Notes: generated by a model from the sequence alone, not told the origin. Shown: positions 1-9,720, counted from the stretch's first letter. The stretch is 64,000 bases of DNA from Metabacillus indicus LMG 22858 (GCF_000708755.2 NZ_JGVU02000006.1:124001-188000), one strand, 5' to 3'. Numbers and translations: made by a program.

Positions 1-3000
1 AGACGAAACAGCCAGTGCATCTGGGAAGTTTCTTCCGTTAACAACTACCGCTTTTTCTGGGTCTCCGCCAAGATTCGCTGCAATGTTGGCTGCTGTGTCA
101 AAGCGGTTTTTCCCGCCAATGCGCTGTACTTTTTCAACGTTTTCAATACCTTGCAGCTGGTTTTTAACGTAATTGCTGATTGCTTCTTTACCGCCGAGAA
201 TGATGACTTTTTCAGCTCCTAGACGCTTAATCTCAGCTTTTGCTGCAGCATTCAGTCCATCTTTTTGCGTTAATAGAATTGGTGCATCAAACTTTTTGGC
301 AAGCGGTGCTCCAGCTAGTGCATCAGGGAAAGAATCTCCGCGTGCAATTACAACTGTTTTCGCTGTTTCCCAGCCCTTTTTCGAGATTTCAACAGCCGTT
401 TTGTAACGGTCTTTGCCTTCAATGCGCGTTACCGGAGTTTCTTTTACTTCTTCTGCCTGAACAATTCTTCCTTCTACTTTAGGAGATACAGGATTGTTCT
501 TAGCAAGGTAAGAAGTGAATACTTCATAATCCACTACAAACAGCTCAGTCATACGGCCGTCATCTTTTGCTTTTTTGAACATTGTGTAGCCGTCTCCGCC
601 GTCAGCTGTAAATGCATTTGTAGCCACGCGGTAGGTCTTGGCCGGATCAATTGCTTCAAAACCATTATCTGTTTTTGCTTCTGCAAACCAGACTCTGTCT
701 CCAACCGGCTTGTTGATATCGTATTTGAAGTTCAGGCCTGAAACTTGAAGGAATCGTCCTTCTCCTGTTTCTACTCCGCTGACGCTGTGCTCAAGTGCAT
801 CAAGCAGTTCCTGTCCTGTCAAATCAAGTGTTACAAGATTATTTCCAAAAGGAAGAACGGTAAGAACTTCACCGAGGGTAATTTCACCTTCGTTGATTGA
901 ATCACGGACACCGCCGCCGTTTTGAAGGGCGATATGAGTCTTAATAGATTCATTTGCTTTAGCAGCCATGCCGTCAGCAATCAGGTTTCCAAGGTTTGTT
1001 TCTTTCGTGCGGACATCAGCGCGAAGTCCGTTAAGGGCAACTGATGTATTTCCAACCACTTCATTCTTAATTTCTTCAAGAGGTGCTTTGTATTCCTGCA
1101 CTTTTGCCTCAGCTTGTGCATCTTTTTCATAGTTTGCAAGTGTTTCTAAATATCCGTTATGACCTGTCACTACACCTTCATTGTTGAAGGTTACATCAAG
1201 CATTCCAAGGAAGTTCAGGTATTCACCAGCCTGTACGATAACTGTCGGCTCTTCTTTTTCGATTAAAACAGGAGCTTCAAGCTTCGTGTGGGAGTGACCG
1301 CCGACAATTACGTCAATTCCGTCCACTTCCTCAGCAAGTTTAAGGTCTGGTGCATATCCCAAGTGAGAAAGAACAACAATTTTATTTACGCCTTTTTCTT
1401 TCAGTCTGCTGATTGTTTCATTGGATTTTTGAACAACGTCTTCAAATACAACATTTTCTCCAGGACTTGCAAGGAAAGCTGTATCCGGAGTTGTTAATCC
1501 GTAAATCCCTACTTTTTCTCCGCCGATTTCTTTGATGATGGCAGGATAGATGTTTCCGCCTTCACCAGGTGACGCCACTTCATCTTTGAAAAGAGGTCCA
1601 AGATCTGCATCATCTTTAACGTTGACGTTAGATGAAACCATTGGGAATTCCATTTCTTTAATAAAGTTTGCGAGCGTTTTTGAGTCTTTGTCAAATTCAT
1701 GGTTTCCAAGTGTCATCGCATCAAAGTTCAGCTGATTCATAAAGTGAAGATCCGCTAAACCAAGGTATTGACGGAAATACAATGTACCTGAGAAAACATC
1801 TCCCGCATCAACAAGAAGGCTGTTGTCCTTTTCTCCGCGGAACTTGTTCACAGCTGTGAACAGCTGAGGATATTTCTCTACATGAGCATGTGTATCGTTC
1901 GTGTGCATGATGGAAAGATTGTATTCATCTTTCGTTTCTGCTTTTAAATCAAATTGTCCTACATATGCATCATGGTCGCTTGCACGGCCGTGCTCTTCCA
2001 TATATGGAGAATTGAAGTTCACAATGTCAAATTCAGCTTTTGAAGCTAAGCGGTTTGACACGAGCATGTGATCAAGAACCTGTGCATTTCCTTGATAAGA
2101 GTACGTATAGCGCTCAGATAAAGGAAGTGTTTCTACAAGGTTTGTAAGCTCAGTACCCTTTAATGTCTGAAGAGGAGCTGAGAATTCAAAGTCGTTCAAG
2201 TCACCTGTTACGATGACATTTGCTTTTTCGTTTTCAGCATGAATATCAGCTACAAACTCGTTGACAATTTTGGCAATTTCCATGCGCTGTGCTTCACTGC
2301 CAAGAACCGGTGGCTGCTTTTTGCCGAATAACGGCTCGTCTCCGCCTTTAGAGTTGAAGTGATTATTGATGACAACAACATCTTCGCCTTTAAAAGTAAA
2401 TTCTGCAGCAAGCGGCTTGCGGCTGTCTGCAAACGCAGGATCCTGCGGGGCAATGCGGCCTGGGTTAAGAGTCAGAGAACCGTTTTCATATGCAGCTGCT
2501 TCTGTTGCCGTGCCTTTTGTTCCTTCTTTCAGTGTTACTCTCTCAGGGTTGTAAAGGAATCCTACACGGATGTTTCCGCCAGGAACTCCGCCGTCTTTTT
2601 TATCTTCAGGAGCGATTTCCGTCCATGCATAAGCAGGACCGCCGAAGCCTTTTACAGCATCGCTTAATGCTTTATAGTTTGCATCTGCTTTAACCGTGCC
2701 GTCATCTGCCGTTCCGCTTTCATCAAGTACTTCTACAAGCCCGATGATGTCCGGAGATTTCAGGTTTTCAACAATTGATTTAGAAAGCTTGTCACGCTTT
2801 TCAGCATCTGAAGCTGCAAAGTTTTCAATGTTGTAGCCTGCAACCGTCAACTTGTCTTCAGCCTTTTCAATTGTTGTTACTTCAGGTGTAAATTCACGCT
2901 CATTTAAAGCTGGAAGATTTGCTTCTTTTACTAGGATTTTAAAGTTGCTGAACCCGTAGCTGACAACGCCTGTTACCGTGCCGTCGAACTTATCTCCCGC

Positions 3001-4101
3001 TTTTGCAACATAATTGCGGTTATCAAGAAGCAGAAACATTCTTTCAGGGTTTTGGTTTTCTTTTGTAAGAAGAGGTGCTCCCTCTTTCGTATATGCTTTT
3101 CCTTCTGTTTTGCCTGTGACAACTGTAACTTCACCATATTTTTGAGGGCCTGTCACTGTTGGGCTTTCAAGAGAAACGCGCATGCCTTCAAGGCTTTCGT
3201 AAAAATCGATTCCGTCTTCTTGAGGATCAAATGTACCAAACTGGTCGTTATCGATGACTTCAGTAGGAGGGATGGCATCTTTGCCGATCACAACTGCAGC
3301 AGGGAGAGCCTGTCCGTTTGATTTCACTGTTACATTGCCGTTTTGGGCATTGATTTCTGTCATCGCAAGGTCAGTCTGGAGTTTCTCGGCGTAGCCGTCA
3401 AGCACCCATTCCTTCACTTGGCCGTCTACAGAAACCAGGTCGCCTTCTTTAACACCGTGGGACGGCTTGTAAACAAGAACTGCCTCTGATGTATTGGCAT
3501 TGTCATCCGGAGATGCATCCTGCATGAAGAAGTTGCTTGCATCCTGAACGTGAGTGACAATTCCTTCAACTGCTTTTACATTTTGAGTGTCATAAGGAGA
3601 TTTATGGCCTGCGCCCTGAATATCATGAATGCGGAGTCCTTCAACGCCTTCAAATGGCTTTGGCTCTTCAGGAGTTTCACCGTCAAATTCCATGGCTGTA
3701 GGGTTTTTGAGGCCTGGTTTTGAAAAATAGGCTTCAAGTGTGCCTGTGACAATCACTTTTTTTCCTGCATTTGCAGGGTTTGTCATTAATCCAAATTTGC
3801 TTCGGAAAGTTGATGGAAGCTGGACAGGAAGAATTTTCGATAGATCTGTTTCGCTTGCACTGTCAGCAATCGCAAAGTTTGTATCAGCAGAAAACGGTGC
3901 TTCAAAATCAACATTTGTACCGCTGACTGTATATCCTACAATGTATCCTTCGACTGTTCCGCTGCCGGAATTATTCGCGATGGCTTCTGCAACAGTTATA
4001 TTGCCTTCTGCCTGCGCCGGTGCGCCAAACGGCACCATCAGCGAAACAAGCAAAGCAAAAATCGTCGTCAGAGCGATCAGCTGTTTTTTCATGATCTTCA
4101 A
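1..4101 (-). CDS. Secreted multidomain nuclease / 5'-nucleotidase, C-terminus beyond window
   Basis: An open frame of 1367 codons runs off the left edge. I place the start at a TTG (4101), seven bases after GAGGGGG; the ATG at 4092 is 16 bases from it. Residues 1-33 form a signal peptide ending in AQA. Then come OB-fold-like regions, an endonuclease/exonuclease/phosphatase domain from about residue 415 to 713 (motifs GYNIEN, TGDLND, SDHD), a calcineurin-type metallophosphatase from about 727 (HTNDTHAH, LGNHEFD, GGHSHT), a 5'-nucleotidase C-terminal domain to about 1180, and cell-wall-binding type 2 repeats (GKDRYKTAVEIS, FPDALA) to the edge. By family it should degrade extracellular DNA/RNA and dephosphorylate nucleotides while held on the wall. 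It resembles B. subtilis YhcR in plan but has an EEP domain in the nuclease position. Exact substrates are unknown. Confidence 0.88.
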   Translation of the reverse strand, partial: MKIMKKQLIALTTIFALLVSLMVPFGAPAQAEGNITVAEAIANNSGSGTVEGYIVGYTVSGTNVDFEAPFSADTNFAIADSASETDLSKILPVQLPSTFRSKFGLMTNPANAGKKVIVTGTLEAYFSKPGLKNPTAMEFDGETPEEPKPFEGVEGLRIHDIQGAGHKSPYDTQNVKAVEGIVTHVQDASNFFMQDASPDDNANTSEAVLVYKPSHGVKEGDLVSVDGQVKEWVLDGYAEKLQTDLAMTEINAQNGNVTVKSNGQALPAAVVIGKDAIPPTEVIDNDQFGTFDPQEDGIDFYESLEGMRVSLESPTVTGPQKYGEVTVVTGKTEGKAYTKEGAPLLTKENQNPERMFLLLDNRNYVAKAGDKFDGTVTGVVSYGFSNFKILVKEANLPALNEREFTPEVTTIEKAEDKLTVAGYNIENFAASDAEKRDKLSKSIVENLKSPDIIGLVEVLDESGTADDGTVKADANYKALSDAVKGFGGPAYAWTEIAPEDKKDGGVPGGNIRVGFLYNPERVTLKEGTKGTATEAAAYENGSLTLNPGRIAPQDPAFADSRKPLAAEFTFKGEDVVVINNHFNSKGGDEPLFGKKQPPVLGSEAQRMEIAKIVNEFVADIHAENEKANVIVTGDLNDFEFSAPLQTLKGTELTNLVETLPLSERYTYSYQGNAQVLDHMLVSNRLASKAEFDIVNFNSPYMEEHGRASDHDAYVGQFDLKAETKDEYNLSIMHTNDTHAHVEKYPQLFTAVNKFRGEKDNSLLVDAGDVFSGTLYFRQYLGLADLHFMNQLNFDAMTLGNHEFDKDSKTLANFIKEMEFPMVSSNVNVKDDADLGPLFKDEVASPGEGGNIYPAIIKEIGGEKVGIYGLTTPDTAFLASPGENVVFEDVVQKSNETISRLKEKGVNKIVVLSHLGYAPDLKLAEEVDGIDVIVGGHSHTKLEAPVLIEKEEPTVIVQAGEYLNFLGMLDVTFNNEGVVTGHNGYLETLANYEKDAQAEAKVQEYKAPLEEIKNEVVGNTSVALNGLRADVRTKETNLGNLIADGMAAKANESIKTHIALQNGGGVRDSINEGEITLGEVLTVLPFGNNLVTLDLTGQELLDALEHSVSGVETGEGRFLQVSGLNFKYDINKPVGDRVWFAEAKTDNGFEAIDPAKTYRVATNAFTADGGDGYTMFKKAKDDGRMTELFVVDYEVFTSYLAKNNPVSPKVEGRIVQAEEVKETPVTRIEGKDRYKTAVEISKKGWETAKTVVIARGDSFPDALAGAPLAKKFDAPILLTQKDGLNAAAKAEIKRLGAEKVIILGGKEAISNYVKNQLQGIENVEKVQRIGGKNRFDTAANIAANLGGDPEKAVVVNGRNFPDALAVSS

Positions 4102-4177
4102 ACTGGTTCCCCCTCAAAATGAATAAAATAATGAAATAAGCGTATGTAACCTCGGCCGGCTTATTTTAACCACAATA

Positions 4178-4193
4178 ATGTAAGCGTTTACTT
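4178..4193. promoter_or_regulatory. Candidate cre (CcpA) site upstream of the nucleotidase gene
   Basis: ATGTAAGCGTTTACTT matches the cre consensus WTGNAARCGNWWWCAW at all but one position and sits about 77 bases upstream of the start. It suggests carbon catabolite control of nucleotide scavenging. The rest of 4102-4448 shows no gene. Confidence 0.45.
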
Positions 4194-4412
4194 ACATAGA
4201 CATGTTTAATAAGCAACTAAATGTTAACCCATTGGAATTTTTGCCTTCACGCACACCTCCGGTCGAATCATGTAATTTAGCACCCTTATAATATATCACT
4301 TTTTTGTCAAATATTAAGGAATTTACAGATGATTTGCAAAAAAACTACAATTCATTTACACAATGTAAATAATTTTTACCTGTTTTTTTCAAATGAATGA
4401 ACAAATTGACCT

Positions 4413-4442
4413 AAAAAAACGCGGACATCAGGGTCCGCGTTT
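4413..4442 (-). terminator. Rho-independent terminator of the alanine symporter gene
   Basis: The stem ACGCGGAC/GTCCGCGT with a 6-base loop is followed on the minus strand by a run of seven T. Confidence 0.85.
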
Positions 4443-4448
4443 CTCTTC

Positions 4449-5852
4449 TTAACTGGCTTTCTTGTATTCTGCCATTTTATAGTGATTTTCAAAATAATCA
4501 TTTGTTTCATTTACGATTACTTTCCATAGTAAGATTAAGGCAATTAAGTTTGGAATCATCATAAGCGCATTCGCCATGTCAGCAAATGCCCATACAACAG
4601 TAAGCTGTGCGACAGCACCGTACCCGCAGGCAAAAATGTAGATCAGCCTGTAGCCAAGAATTCCCTTTGTGCCCACCAGGTACTCAAAGCATTTTTCACC
4701 GTAGACATACCAGCCGACGATCGTTGAGAATCCAAAGAATATAACGGAGAATGCCACGATATATTCACCGATTGCCCCAAGAGCAGATGCAAAAGCAGCT
4801 GATGTCAGCGCTCCCCCGTCAAGCGCAGCATTGTGTTCCACGCCTGAAATCAAACCGCCTGTAGGATCCCAGAAACCTGTAATGACAAGTACCAGACCAG
4901 TCATTGTACAAACAATGATTGTTACGATAAATGTACCGGTCATTGCCACAAGCGCCTGCTTAACCGGATGATCTGCTTTAGCATTTCCGGCAATCAATGC
5001 GGCAGTCCCAAGACCTGCTTCGTTTGAAAAAATCCCTCTTGAAACTCCGCTTCGAATCGCTTCAACCACTGCAACTCCGACAAATCCGCCGGCAGCCGCA
5101 ACAGGATTAAACGCATAGTGGAAAATGGTTCCGAAAGCAGGAAGAATCTGATCGTAATTCACAGCAAGAATCATCAGTGCTCCTCCGATGTACAGAAAAG
5201 CCATGATTGGAACAAAGAAACTCGCAACTGTACTGATTCTCTGAATACCGCCGAAAATAATCAGGCTTGTCAGAACGGCAAGAACAATACCTGTTGTCAG
5301 CCCGCCTATTCCAAAGCTGTCATCCATGACCTGTGCAATCGTATTGGATTGCACACTGTTTCCAATTCCAAGTGCGGCGAATGCTCCGAAAAGGGCAAAT
5401 GCAAGCGCAAGGAATTTCCACTTTTTCCCCAGACCTTTTTCTACATAATACATCGGTCCGCCAGAATATTCTCCGTTCTCATTTTTAACCCGGTATTTCA
5501 TGGCCAGCAGGGCCTCTGAATACTTCGTTGCCATGCCAAGCAGTCCGACAATCCACATCCAGAAAATCGCACCAGGTCCTCCAAGCGTAATCGCTGTTGC
5601 AACCCCCGCTATGTTTCCGTTTCCGATTGTGGCAGCAAGTGCCGTCATGAGTGCTTTAAAGTTGCTCACGTCACCTTCAGCACTGTCATCTTCCTGGTGT
5701 TTTTTTGAAAAGCCCAGCTGAAACGCATAAATCAGTCTTCTAAACTGCAAACCTTTTAAAACAAATGTTAGAAATAAACCTGTCCCAAATAATAGAATCA
5801 AACTTGGAGTTCCCCAAAGGATCCCGTTAATCTTTGAAAGTATATCCATCAT
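4449..5852 (-). CDS. Alanine/amino-acid:cation symporter (AGCS family)
   Basis: 467 residues, typical AGCS length, with about ten hydrophobic segments. The family signature region is visible near residues 75-100 (AATIGNGNIAGVATAI), as is GGPMYYVEKGLG near residue 131. Members import alanine, glycine or glutamine with Na+ or H+ across the plasma membrane. The gene lies divergent from adeR-ald, so alanine is the most likely substrate; that is inferred from context. A near-perfect cre site lies 28 bases upstream of the start. B. subtilis has several paralogues (AlsT and relatives), so I give no symbol. Confidence 0.9.
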   Translation of the reverse strand: MMDILSKINGILWGTPSLILLFGTGLFLTFVLKGLQFRRLIYAFQLGFSKKHQEDDSAEGDVSNFKALMTALAATIGNGNIAGVATAITLGGPGAIFWMWIVGLLGMATKYSEALLAMKYRVKNENGEYSGGPMYYVEKGLGKKWKFLALAFALFGAFAALGIGNSVQSNTIAQVMDDSFGIGGLTTGIVLAVLTSLIIFGGIQRISTVASFFVPIMAFLYIGGALMILAVNYDQILPAFGTIFHYAFNPVAAAGGFVGVAVVEAIRSGVSRGIFSNEAGLGTAALIAGNAKADHPVKQALVAMTGTFIVTIIVCTMTGLVLVITGFWDPTGGLISGVEHNAALDGGALTSAAFASALGAIGEYIVAFSVIFFGFSTIVGWYVYGEKCFEYLVGTKGILGYRLIYIFACGYGAVAQLTVVWAFADMANALMMIPNLIALILLWKVIVNETNDYFENHYKMAEYKKAS

Positions 5853-5879
5853 GTGCTGTCACCCCTGTGCTGTGTCATT

Positions 5880-5895
5880 TTGTTAACGCTTTCAC
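5880..5895. promoter_or_regulatory. Candidate cre (CcpA) site upstream of the alanine symporter
   Basis: Read on the minus strand GTGAAAGCGTTAACAA matches WTGNAARCGNWWWCAW except at the first base. It lies between the start codon (5852) and the A+T-rich promoter region, a position suited to repression. Confidence 0.55.
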
Positions 5896-6132
5896 ACCAT
5901 ATCACTATAATAAATTTTAAGATACTACTATGTAATTGTTGAATTCCATAAAACAAGTACATCCTTTTTGTTGATTTTTACAAAGGCTAGTTACATAATA
6001 TCCATAAGGGTCCCCGTTGTCAAAATTAAAAAAGTACCAATTTTTTTCGCTTAAAATAAACCCTTCAGAAAGATAAGATAGAATAATATTTCATTGTAAT
6101 ATTTATAAACGTAAAAAGCAGGTGATTTTCAG

Positions 6133-7362
6133 ATGAACCGTTCAATAGATCCTTTTCACCACCATTCAGACAGACTTGAAGATGTAGCAGACCGCATCAG
6201 TGAAGTTCTGCAGTGTCCTATTACTATAGAAGATGTGAACCACAGGCTTTTAGCCTACAGTACACATGATGACTGCACAGACCAGGCCCGGATTTCCACC
6301 ATTATCGGCAGACGGGTTCCGGAGAAGGTCATCAACAGCCTCTGGAAGGACGGCACGATCCCTATGCTCCTCCAGACAGATGACCCAATCCGTGTTAAAA
6401 ACATTGATGAAGTAGGACTCGGGAACCGGATTGCCATTTCCATCTGGAAAAACGAAGAAGTGCTTGGCTTTATTTGGGCCCTTGAAATTGATAAAAAGCT
6501 TACGGACGAAGAACTCGGACTCTTAAAAAAGGCAGCCCAGGTTGTAAAAGGGAAGCTGCTGAATTTCCATAACCGCACATCCAAAAAAGAAGAAAGAAAC
6601 CAGGAATTTTTCTGGAAGCTGCTGACTGGGCATATTCAGCAAAAAGAGGAGATCCTTAATGGCTTTCATGAAATTGGCGTCACGCCTCCTTCCCAGCATT
6701 CTGTCGTTCTTTTCCGCTTCAGCGAGGAGATCAAAGAGCCGACTGAAAAACAGATCAACTATCTGCTGCAGACGACACAGCAAGTACACGTGCTGCTTTC
6801 TACTCTTGATCAGAACGAGCTGATTGTCTTGCTTTCGCCAAAAAGCGATCAGCCCCTCTATGACATCAAGCAGTTTGTCGACTGGACCATTCTTCAGCTG
6901 AAAGAACGGTTTAAAATTGACCGTGTGAAAGCAGCAATCGGAAGCATTTACCGCGAAATTGATCAAATTGAACTCAGCTACAAAGAGGCTCTTTCTGTCC
7001 AAAACATAAAAAAGCGGTTTACTGAAGAAACAGACGGCTTGAACAGTTTTTCAGAGCTTGGCATCTATCAGTATTTAGATCTGCTTCATGAAAAACAGCA
7101 AAAAGAAGGGTTTGTTCACTATTCACTGAGAAGGCTGAAGGAATATGATCAGGTTCATCACACGGATCTGGTTGAGACGCTTGAAACTTATTTAGATAAA
7201 GACAGCAATGTGAATGAAGCTGCAAAAGCCTTGAATGTTCATGTCAATACACTTGGCTACAGAATGAAGCGGATCTCTCAAATCGCAGAGCTTGATCTGC
7301 GGAATCCAAATCAGAAAATCACGATTTATCTCAGCCTGAAGCTCGATAAAATGAATTTGTGA
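6133..7362 (+). CDS. adeR: AdeR, PucR/CdaR-type transcriptional activator of ald
   Basis: 409 residues. The N-terminal half is a sugar-diacid-recognition/GAF-like sensor region, the middle a GGDEF-related CdaR domain, and residues about 350-405 the PucR-type C-terminal helix-turn-helix (DSNVNEAAKALNVHVNTLGYRMKRI). The RBS is AAAGCAGGTG. It lies directly upstream of ald in the same orientation, as adeR (yukF) does in B. subtilis, where it activates alanine dehydrogenase in response to alanine. Its stop codon is inside a 20-bp palindrome that could be its own binding site for ald. Confidence 0.88.
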   Translation: MNRSIDPFHHHSDRLEDVADRISEVLQCPITIEDVNHRLLAYSTHDDCTDQARISTIIGRRVPEKVINSLWKDGTIPMLLQTDDPIRVKNIDEVGLGNRIAISIWKNEEVLGFIWALEIDKKLTDEELGLLKKAAQVVKGKLLNFHNRTSKKEERNQEFFWKLLTGHIQQKEEILNGFHEIGVTPPSQHSVVLFRFSEEIKEPTEKQINYLLQTTQQVHVLLSTLDQNELIVLLSPKSDQPLYDIKQFVDWTILQLKERFKIDRVKAAIGSIYREIDQIELSYKEALSVQNIKKRFTEETDGLNSFSELGIYQYLDLLHEKQQKEGFVHYSLRRLKEYDQVHHTDLVETLETYLDKDSNVNEAAKALNVHVNTLGYRMKRISQIAELDLRNPNQKITIYLSLKLDKMNL

Positions 7363-7374
7363 AATTTCACAAAT
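7355..7374. promoter_or_regulatory. 20-bp perfect palindrome, candidate activator site for ald
   Basis: ATTTGTGAAATTTCACAAAT is perfectly self-complementary and overlaps the adeR stop codon. Its centre is about 74 bases upstream of the start point predicted from the -10 at 7427-7432, fitting an upstream activator site. A second inverted pair, CAAATGTGT (7406-7414) and ACACATTTG (7448-7456), brackets that -10. Confidence 0.5.
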
Positions 7375-7426
7375 GATCCGAAATCCTTTCTCTTTTTTAA
7401 ACAAACAAATGTGTGAGAAAACGCTT

Positions 7427-7432
7427 TATACT
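7427..7432 (+). promoter_or_regulatory. Predicted ald promoter -10
   Basis: TATACT lies 71 bases before the start codon. No good -35 is present 17 bases upstream (AACAAA), consistent with an activator-dependent promoter. Confidence 0.4.
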
Positions 7433-7502
7433 GATGTCAGGAAATCAACACATTTGAGAGAAAAGCCAGTTTAAGGCTTCTTCAAAAGGAGGAAGGATTT
7501 CA

Positions 7503-8633
7503 ATGATTATTGGAGTTCCCGGAGAAATTAAAAACAACGAAAACCGAGTAGCGTTAACTCCTGGCGGGGTTACACAATTTGCAGCTGCTGGACATAAAGT
7601 GATTGTACAAAAGGACGCTGGAATTGGAAGCGGTTTCACTAATGAAGATTATGCTGCTGCCGGTGCAGTCATTGCAGAAGACGTGAAAGACGTCTGGGCT
7701 GCTGAAATGGTGATGAAAGTAAAAGAGCCTCTGCCATCTGAATACGGCTTCTTCCGCGAAGGACTAATTCTTTTCACATACTTGCATTTAGCTGCTGAGC
7801 CTGCTCTTGCAGAAGCGCTTAAAAACAAAGGGGTTACTGCTATTGCGTACGAAACGGTGTCTGCCGGACGCACATTGCCTCTGCTTACACCAATGAGTGA
7901 AGTGGCTGGCCGCATGGCTGCACAAATCGGTGCACAGTTCCTTGAAAAACCTAAAGGCGGAAAAGGCATTCTGCTTGCGGGCGTCCCTGGCGTAAGCCGT
8001 GGAAAAGTAACAATCATCGGCGGCGGTGTTGTAGGAACAAACGCTGCGAAAATGGCAATCGGCCTTGGAGCAGACGTAACAATCATCGACCTTAGCGCAG
8101 ACAGACTGCGTGAACTTGACGACATCTTCGGTAACCAGATCAAAACCTTGATGTCAAACCCTGTGAACATCGCAAACGCAGTTGCAGAAGCTGATCTATT
8201 AATCTGCGCGGTGCTGATTCCGGGTGCAAAAGCTCCTACTCTAGTATCTGAAGCGATGGTTCAATCCATGAAACCAGGCTCAGTCATCGTTGACGTTGCC
8301 ATCGACCAGGGCGGTATCGTAGAAACTGTTGACCACATTACAACTCATGACAATCCAACATACGTTAAACACGGTGTTGTGCACTATGCAGTTGCCAACA
8401 TGCCAGGAGCTGTTCCAAGAACATCTACGCTCGCTCTTACAAACGTAACCGTGCCTTACGCCCTGCAAATTGCAAACAAAGGCGTCAACAAAGCGATTGC
8501 CGAAAACGCAGCTTTGAAAGCCGGCGTAAACGCAGCAAAAGGCGACATCACGTATGAAGCCGTAGCACGCGACCTTGGCTACACTTATGTACCAGTTGAT
8601 GTAGCTCTTGATAAAGAGATCGCTGTTAATTGA
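7503..8633 (+). CDS. ald: Alanine dehydrogenase
   Basis: 376 residues, full length for the family. It oxidises L-alanine to pyruvate and ammonia with NAD+, letting alanine serve as carbon and nitrogen source; in B. subtilis it is also needed for normal sporulation. Visible are R15 and the catalytic K74 (MKVKEP) and H95 (YLHLAAEP), then a Rossmann motif GGGVVG near residue 175. The RBS AAAGGAGGAAGGATTTCA precedes ATG. A strong terminator follows. The neighbours AdeR and the AGCS symporter complete an alanine uptake and use module. Confidence 0.97.
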   Translation: MIIGVPGEIKNNENRVALTPGGVTQFAAAGHKVIVQKDAGIGSGFTNEDYAAAGAVIAEDVKDVWAAEMVMKVKEPLPSEYGFFREGLILFTYLHLAAEPALAEALKNKGVTAIAYETVSAGRTLPLLTPMSEVAGRMAAQIGAQFLEKPKGGKGILLAGVPGVSRGKVTIIGGGVVGTNAAKMAIGLGADVTIIDLSADRLRELDDIFGNQIKTLMSNPVNIANAVAEADLLICAVLIPGAKAPTLVSEAMVQSMKPGSVIVDVAIDQGGIVETVDHITTHDNPTYVKHGVVHYAVANMPGAVPRTSTLALTNVTVPYALQIANKGVNKAIAENAALKAGVNAAKGDITYEAVARDLGYTYVPVDVALDKEIAVN

Positions 8634-8641
8634 TAAAGATG

Positions 8642-8668
8642 AAACCGGCCTTTTAGGCCGGTTTTTTT
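8642..8668 (+). terminator. Terminator of ald
   Basis: AAACCGGCC/GGCCGGTTT hairpin with a short loop, followed by a T run, ten bases after the stop codon. Confidence 0.9.
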
Positions 8669-8716
8669 GGGTTCTATGAATTCGGCAATGCATTAGTATC
8701 CTGTATTTTTGGTGTC

Positions 8717-8955
8717 TGTTTTTATAGGGATGCATTTTCTCTTTTTGATACCCGATATTTCCGCACCCCTTTTATATAGGGCAGCATTTTCGGGTTTTGA
8801 TACCCCATATTTCCGGCATCCATTTTTACAAGGATTCATTCTTCCATTTTAGTACCCATATTTCCGCATCCCATTTTTATAAGGATGCATTCTCTCTTTT
8901 TGATACCCCATGTTTCCGCATCCCGTTTTTATAAGGATGCATTTTCTTTTTTGCA
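8717..8955. repeat. 52-bp tandem array A (about 4.5 units)
   Basis: This gene-free gap between convergent ald and the DsbA-like gene is filled by degenerate units. The anchor GCATT (TCATT in one unit) recurs at 8732, 8784, 8836, 8887 and 8939, steps of 52, 52, 51 and 52. The better units carry GGATGC near the start and GCATCC near the end, so each could form a hairpin with a loop of roughly 30 bases. T-rich blocks and TTTTGATACCCC separate the arms. I see no coding sequence. Confidence 0.9.
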
Positions 8956-8956
8956 T

Positions 8957-8988
8957 TAAAAAACGACCCGCTTCTAACACGAGTCGTC
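8957..8988 (-). terminator. Terminator of the DsbA-like gene
   Basis: On the minus strand ACGACTCG/CGGGTCGT (one mismatch) is followed by six T. Confidence 0.75.
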
Positions 8989-8994
8989 CACCGC

Positions 8995-9720
8995 TTATTT
9001 TTCTCCTGCAATGTCACAGCCGTCATCGCCGCATACATCGCCTTCTCCGCCGGAGAGGTCCTGCAGCTTTGAAGCAGCCTGTTCTTCTGCCCACACCTTT
9101 GCAAGGGCGCCTGAGAAGGTTTCTGTTCGCTGAGCACCTGAAATCGCATACTTATTGTTGATGATAAAATACGGGACCCCGCTGATGCCGTACTGGCGCG
9201 CAGCCGCTTCATCTCCGCGGACTTCACCGCCAAAAGCATCTTTATCGCCCAGGATTTCAAGAACTTTCTCCCGCTCCATACCTGATGCTTCGGCGAGATC
9301 TGCGAGCACTCCGTGGTCGGAAATGTCTTTTGAGTCCGTGAAGTAAGCTTGGAGCAGCTTCTCTGATATCATTTTCTCTTTGCCTTCTGAAGCAGCGTAC
9401 TTTGCCAGGCGGTGGGCGTCAAACGTGTTTGACGGCTTCATATTGTCAAACCGGAAATCAAGACCGGCACTTTTTGCCTGAAGGGCAACATTGGCGCTTG
9501 CCTCTTTTGCCTGTTCAACCGTCATCCCGTACTTGGCAGCAAGCTGTTCATGAATCGTCTGCTCCGTTTTCAGCGGAGTATTCGGATCAAGTTCGAATGC
9601 TTTAAACTCGACATCCACGTGTTCTTTATGCGGAAAAGACTCAAGTGCCTCTTCCAGCCTTCTTTTCCCTATATAGCAGAATGGGCAGACGTAGTCAGAC
9701 CAAATCTCAATTTTCATCAC
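8995..9720 (-). CDS. DsbA-family dithiol-disulfide isomerase, FrnE-like
   Basis: 241 residues with a thioredoxin-fold catalytic motif CPFC at residues 12-15 and a cis-proline loop (GVPYF) near residue 186. There is no signal peptide, so it is probably cytosolic, as FrnE/YwbO-type proteins are. Family members act in disulfide exchange and oxidative stress; some relatives are 2-hydroxychromene-2-carboxylate isomerases. A C-terminal tail adds two more cysteines (CGDDGC), a possible extra redox or metal site seen in several Bacillus homologues. It is monocistronic and convergent with ald. Confidence 0.88.
   Translation of the reverse strand: MMKIEIWSDYVCPFCYIGKRRLEEALESFPHKEHVDVEFKAFELDPNTPLKTEQTIHEQLAAKYGMTVEQAKEASANVALQAKSAGLDFRFDNMKPSNTFDAHRLAKYAASEGKEKMISEKLLQAYFTDSKDISDHGVLADLAEASGMEREKVLEILGDKDAFGGEVRGDEAAARQYGISGVPYFIINNKYAISGAQRTETFSGALAKVWAEEQAASKLQDLSGGEGDVCGDDGCDIAGEK

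Noticed and set aside
7357-7372. Rex box at ald
   Set aside because: Rex half-sites TTGTGAA/TTCACAA are present but separated by two bases instead of four; an AdeR-type or other dimer site is at least as likely.
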